DNA of 8,594 nt from Palsa-872 sp036495195. GTDB lineage: Bacteria > Chloroflexota > Dormibacteria > Dormibacterales > Dormibacteraceae. Made by a program: the position numbers and the translations under genes. Positions within the stretch are counted from its first letter, which is position 1, and each line of letters opens with the position of its first letter. Under the pieces are notes generated by a model, which saw only the letters and a program-made list of their open reading frames with translations, did not search any database and was not told the DNA's origin. The stretch covers positions 1 through 8,594 of the forward strand of contig DASXNH010000258.1 in the NCBI GenBank assembly GCA_036495195.1. The letters are read 5' to 3'. Below, in pieces: positions 5,772 to 8,594 of this stretch.

Positions 5772-7970
5772 CTATGGACAAACAGGCGGACAGAAGGCAG
5801 GTGATGGCGTCGGTGACGGCGGCGGATTCGCGATGATGGGCCCGGTGCCCGGGTCAGGCGGCACCACGAAGGGAACGGGCTTGGGGCTCGGCTTCAGCCC
5901 GCTGTCGCCGGGGAGCTTGGCGATGCTGCGGGTGTCGCTCAGGAACCAGCTGTTGCCCGGGCCACCGACGACGTCCGCGGGCTTGGTGTACCAGCGGTTG
6001 CCCGGAACTCCGGCCAGAGCCTTCGCGATGAAGGTGTGCATCCCAGGCGATGCAACGTAGATACCGTCTGAGTTGCTGTACATGAAATGGTTGTTGTCGA
6101 GGACGTCGCCCACCCAGATGGCGGCGGCGATGTCAGGGGTGAAAGCAACTGTCACCGCGTCCTTGAAGTTGTCGGTGGTGCCCGTCTTGGCGGCCACCTG
6201 GCGGTCTGACCAGTGCAGGGCGCTGTTGCAGCCGAAGATCATGCACCGGTTCTGGTCGTCCGACATGATCTGGGCCATGATGTACGCCACGCCCGGGTCG
6301 AGGGCGGCGCGTGCGCGCTGGTTCGGGTGCGTGGCGTAGAGCACCTGGCCGTGTGAGTCGGTCACCGAGAGGACGGCCTCGGGGGAGTGGTAGATCCCCA
6401 TGTCCGCATACGTCGCCATCCCGCCAACGTGCTCGAGCAGCGTGATCGGGTAACCGCCGAGCGTGAGGCTCGGTCCGTAGGTGGCTGGGTTCGCCTTGGC
6501 GTCGTATTTGCCCTGGGGGGTGATGTAACGGGGCACCACCCCGAGGTTCCGCATGTAGGTCAGGACCGCGGGCACGCCGATCGAAAGCTCGACCTTTACC
6601 GCGGCGATGTTCAGCGAGTTGCCCATCGCCTTCTTGAGAGGCAGCACACCGTGGCTTCTGAAGTCGTAGTTGTAAATCTTGGTTGTGCTGTACGCATCTT
6701 TGTAAATCAGAGGGCTGGGCCCGTCATACACCGGTGTGTCCACCGTCGCCGCGCGAGCGTTGATCACCGCTCCATACGTGTACGGCTTCATCGAAGATCC
6801 CATGTTGCGGGGGATGGTCGTGTAGTTGATCTGGCCTGTCTTGGCGTTGTAGTTCGGCGAGCCGACCATGACCAGGATCTCGCCCGTCTTGGGATCCTCA
6901 GCGACGAGGCCCGACTGCAGCAGACCATGCGGATCGCGCCATAGGTTGGCTGCAAGGTTGGATTTCACAATGCTTTCGCCGGTCAGCTGCATTTTGTAAT
7001 CGAGCGTCGTCTTGACGTAGAGCTGCTGGACCCCAGGCTGGAATCCGAGCTGGCGAAGCTCGGTGAGCACGTAGTCCACGAAGTGCGGCGCCTTGAAGCT
7101 GTTGATCGGAGCGTGGTAGACAAGCTTCTCGGCCGACGCCGTATCCATATCCGCCTGCGTGATGAAACCGGAGCGGACCATTGCGTTCAGCACCTCGGTC
7201 TGCCGCAGCTTGGCGGCGTCGGGGTGCAGCACTGGGTTCCACTCTGTCGGCGCCTGCGGCAGGCCGGCGAGCACGGCCGCTTGCGCCAGGTCCAGCTGCG
7301 ATGCATGGATGTGGAAGTAGCCTTCCGCGGCCGCCTCGATCCCGTAGGACTGAGAGCCGTAGAAGCTTTTGTTGAGGTAGAGCTCCATGATCTGGTCCTT
7401 CGTGTACGTCTGGCTCAGCTCGTACGCGAGCGCAAGCTCCTTCAGCTTTCGTTGCACCGATTGGTCGGGGGTCAAAAACTGCTGCTTGGCCAGCTGCTGC
7501 GTGATGGTGCTCGCGCCACTCACGATGTGTCCGGCCTTGAGGTTGTCGTAGCTGGCTCTGACGATGGCCGTGATGTCGAATCCTGGGTTGCTGTAGAAGC
7601 CCTTGTCCTCGATGGCGACGGTCGCCTTGATGACCGTGGGGTTGATGTCCTTCAGCTTGACCGCCAGGCGGTGGTTGCCCTGGTCGCCGACGTCGGCGAG
7701 GATGACTCCTCTCTTGTCGGTGATCACGGTGTCGCCCGAGAAGACCGCGCTGTCAAGGCCCTGGATTGAGGGCAGGCTGTCGAAGAATGACTGCGCGTAG
7801 GCGTCGGCCGCGAGGCCGACCACGAGCACCAGAGCGAGGAGGAAGCCCACAACGCGCAGGATCGCGTTGCGTCGCAGCCTCTGCCCGATCGGGGACCAAT
7901 CCGCGTGGATCCTGGCCCGTGGCCTGTGGCCGCCCTTGGTTTTGATAGTTTCGGGAACGTCTTTAGCCAT
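5772..7970 (-). CDS. Class A penicillin-binding protein (bifunctional transglycosylase/transpeptidase)
   Basis: Membrane-anchored enzyme that polymerises glycan strands from lipid II and cross-links the stem peptides. The protein is 732 residues from the ATG at 7970. A basic cytoplasmic N-terminus precedes one membrane segment (about 38-58). The GT51 domain follows, with catalytic Glu121 in EDKGFYSNPG (Asn128 at the position usually His), then GASTITQQLAKQQFL (152-166) and RKLKELALAYELS. The transpeptidase domain has SSMK (392-395, nucleophile S392), SLN (452-454) and KTG (595-597). The tail from about 690 is Pro-rich and ends FCPPVCP (Cys727, Cys731); a second close pair is Cys576 and Cys581. 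No PASTA domain is seen. The ATG is preferred over the in-frame GTG at 8003 because a TAGAAT box lies between them. No Shine-Dalgarno is present; seven Cs sit just upstream. It is a PBP1A-like protein, but I do not assign a specific symbol. Confidence 0.95.
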   Translation of the reverse strand: MAKDVPETIKTKGGHRPRARIHADWSPIGQRLRRNAILRVVGFLLALVLVVGLAADAYAQSFFDSLPSIQGLDSAVFSGDTVITDKRGVILADVGDQGNHRLAVKLKDINPTVIKATVAIEDKGFYSNPGFDITAIVRASYDNLKAGHIVSGASTITQQLAKQQFLTPDQSVQRKLKELALAYELSQTYTKDQIMELYLNKSFYGSQSYGIEAAAEGYFHIHASQLDLAQAAVLAGLPQAPTEWNPVLHPDAAKLRQTEVLNAMVRSGFITQADMDTASAEKLVYHAPINSFKAPHFVDYVLTELRQLGFQPGVQQLYVKTTLDYKMQLTGESIVKSNLAANLWRDPHGLLQSGLVAEDPKTGEILVMVGSPNYNAKTGQINYTTIPRNMGSSMKPYTYGAVINARAATVDTPVYDGPSPLIYKDAYSTTKIYNYDFRSHGVLPLKKAMGNSLNIAAVKVELSIGVPAVLTYMRNLGVVPRYITPQGKYDAKANPATYGPSLTLGGYPITLLEHVGGMATYADMGIYHSPEAVLSVTDSHGQVLYATHPNQRARAALDPGVAYIMAQIMSDDQNRCMIFGCNSALHWSDRQVAAKTGTTDNFKDAVTVAFTPDIAAAIWVGDVLDNNHFMYSNSDGIYVASPGMHTFIAKALAGVPGNRWYTKPADVVGGPGNSWFLSDTRSIAKLPGDSGLKPSPKPVPFVVPPDPGTGPIIANPPPSPTPSPAFCPPVCP

Positions 7971-7982
7971 GATGGGGGGGCG

Positions 7983-7995
7983 CGTAGATTCTACG
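7983..7995 (-). promoter_or_regulatory. PBP gene -10 box inside a 13-base palindrome
   Basis: TAGAAT (7993-7988 on the minus strand) lies 17 bases before the ATG at 7970. It is embedded in a perfect inverted repeat CGTAGA-T-TCTACG (plus strand, 7983-7995). A protein bound to the palindrome would cover the -10. No clear -35 is visible at normal spacing. Confidence 0.5.
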
Positions 7996-8005
7996 TTTCC
8001 CACTC

Positions 8006-8033
8006 ACCCCAACGGCGAAGGCCTCCGTGGGGT
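8006..8033 (-). terminator. Hairpin at the stop codon of the upstream gene (terminator-like, no T-tract)
   Basis: ACCCCAACGG (8006-8015) pairs with CCGTGGGGT (8025-8033), with one bulged base, around a 9-base loop. It begins within the TAA stop codon of the 8033-8554 gene and lies just upstream of the PBP promoter. On the minus strand it is followed by GAGTGGGAAACG, not by T residues. It may therefore attenuate or protect the 3' end rather than terminate in the classical way. Confidence 0.4.
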
Positions 8034-8554
8034 TACGCGGGAGGTGGCTCCGATCGGGTCCGGGCGAATACCTCGTCAGAGGCGGCCAGGCGCTCCTGGC
8101 GAGTGCCCGGGAAGTGGACCCGGACGCCTGGGCGACCCGGGCTCCCGAGCTCCCAGCCCGCCGAATAAAGCCTGGCGGCCTCGGCGAAATCCCTGGCCTG
8201 CACGACCTGCATCCCATCGGTGAGGGCCAGGGTTTGCGACCTCGCTCCCGGGAAGCCAAGGCGCACCTCGCCGCCTGTCTTCAGGTTGTAGGCGTAGTCG
8301 TCGAGAAGCCCTGTGTCCACCGCCGCCACCAGCTCGGCGATCGTGGGGAAGCGACCTTCCTTCATCGCCGTCTTGACATCGGCTCTGGTGGCGCGGTGGG
8401 CGAGGCGCTCGCGCCGCCGCACCTCGGTCAGCAGGACGTCTCGCTCCGCGCGCAGAGTTGCCAGGTCCTTCTCCACCGGCCGCATCCGTTCGCGTACTTC
8501 TGCCACGCGGTGCTGGAGCTCGTCGAGCTCAAGCGCGCCAAGGTCATCCGCCAT
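8033..8554 (-). CDS. Hypothetical protein with N-terminal coiled coil and internal FPGxR repeat
   Basis: I do not recognise this 173-residue family. Residues 7-53 are heptad-rich and highly charged (LELDELQHRVAEVRERMRPVEKD onward in the frame), typical of a coiled coil. Residues 56-90 look helical and soluble. The C-terminal half contains two copies of a ~19-residue motif, VRLGFPGAR...LALTD (97-115) and VRVHFPGTR...LAASD (144-162), about 47 residues apart. There is no signal peptide or membrane segment and no catalytic motif I can name. The start is ATG 8554, chosen because a TAACGT (TANNNT) hexamer ends 7 bases upstream, the same spacing as at tig. ATG 8575 (MSANVHPMADD) is the alternative and neither has a Shine-Dalgarno. 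It precedes the PBP gene with 62 bases between the stop and the PBP ATG, which may link it to the envelope, but that is only position. Confidence 0.75.
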   Translation of the reverse strand: MADDLGALELDELQHRVAEVRERMRPVEKDLATLRAERDVLLTEVRRRERLAHRATRADVKTAMKEGRFPTIAELVAAVDTGLLDDYAYNLKTGGEVRLGFPGARSQTLALTDGMQVVQARDFAEAARLYSAGWELGSPGRPGVRVHFPGTRQERLAASDEVFARTRSEPPPA

Positions 8555-8561
8555 GGGATGC

Positions 8562-8567
8562 ACGTTA
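8562..8567 (-). promoter_or_regulatory. Candidate -10 element of the hypothetical gene
   Basis: TAACGT on the minus strand ends 7 bases before the ATG at 8554. It fits only the loose TANNNT consensus, and the window ends too close to judge a -35. Its value lies mainly in sharing the spacing seen at tig and clpP. Confidence 0.3.
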
Positions 8568-8594
8568 GCGCTCATGCGCGGCACGTCGATTCCG

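Overview
This is a GC-rich bacterial chromosomal window in which every gene I can support lies on the minus strand. Read in the direction of transcription (high to low coordinates), the order is: an unrecognised coiled-coil protein (8554-8033); a class A penicillin-binding protein (7970-5772); trigger factor, tig (5709-4384); ClpP protease (4333-3641); a 64-residue stand-alone ClpX-type C4 zinc-finger protein (3638-3444); ClpX unfoldase (3406-2129); and, after a 282-base structured gap, the first 615 codons of valyl-tRNA synthetase, valS (from 1846 and cut by the window start). There are no RNA genes, mobile elements or CRISPR arrays, and the plus-strand open frames are shadows of these genes.

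The central block is a protein-quality-control cluster. Trigger factor folds nascent chains, and ClpX with ClpP degrades tagged or misfolded ones. The order tig-clpP-clpX is common in bacteria. The notable addition is the small gene between clpP and clpX. It encodes essentially only the zinc-binding domain of ClpX, with matching C-x2-C pairs and the same core, and sits 2 bases after the clpP stop codon. It reads as a free copy of the domain ClpX uses for dimerisation and adaptor or substrate docking. It is the best candidate here for an under-described component.

Regulatory signals are also informative. Three genes (8554, tig and clpP) have a TANNNT -10-like hexamer only 6-7 bases before the chosen start codon and no Shine-Dalgarno, which suggests leaderless transcripts. 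clpX, inside the cluster, instead has a clear GAAGAGGA ribosome-binding site. Small palindromes overlap or flank the promoter elements of the PBP gene, tig and clpP. GC-rich hairpins without T-tracts begin at or just after the stop codons of the 8033-8554 gene and of tig.

Taxonomy can only be inferred. High GC, TANNNT-type leaderless starts, a class A PBP with the glycosyltransferase motif EDKGFYSNPG (Asn where most families have His), and the free ClpX zinc finger would suit a Chloroflexota/Dormibacterota-like lineage or another high-GC terrabacterial group. I hold this at low to moderate confidence.
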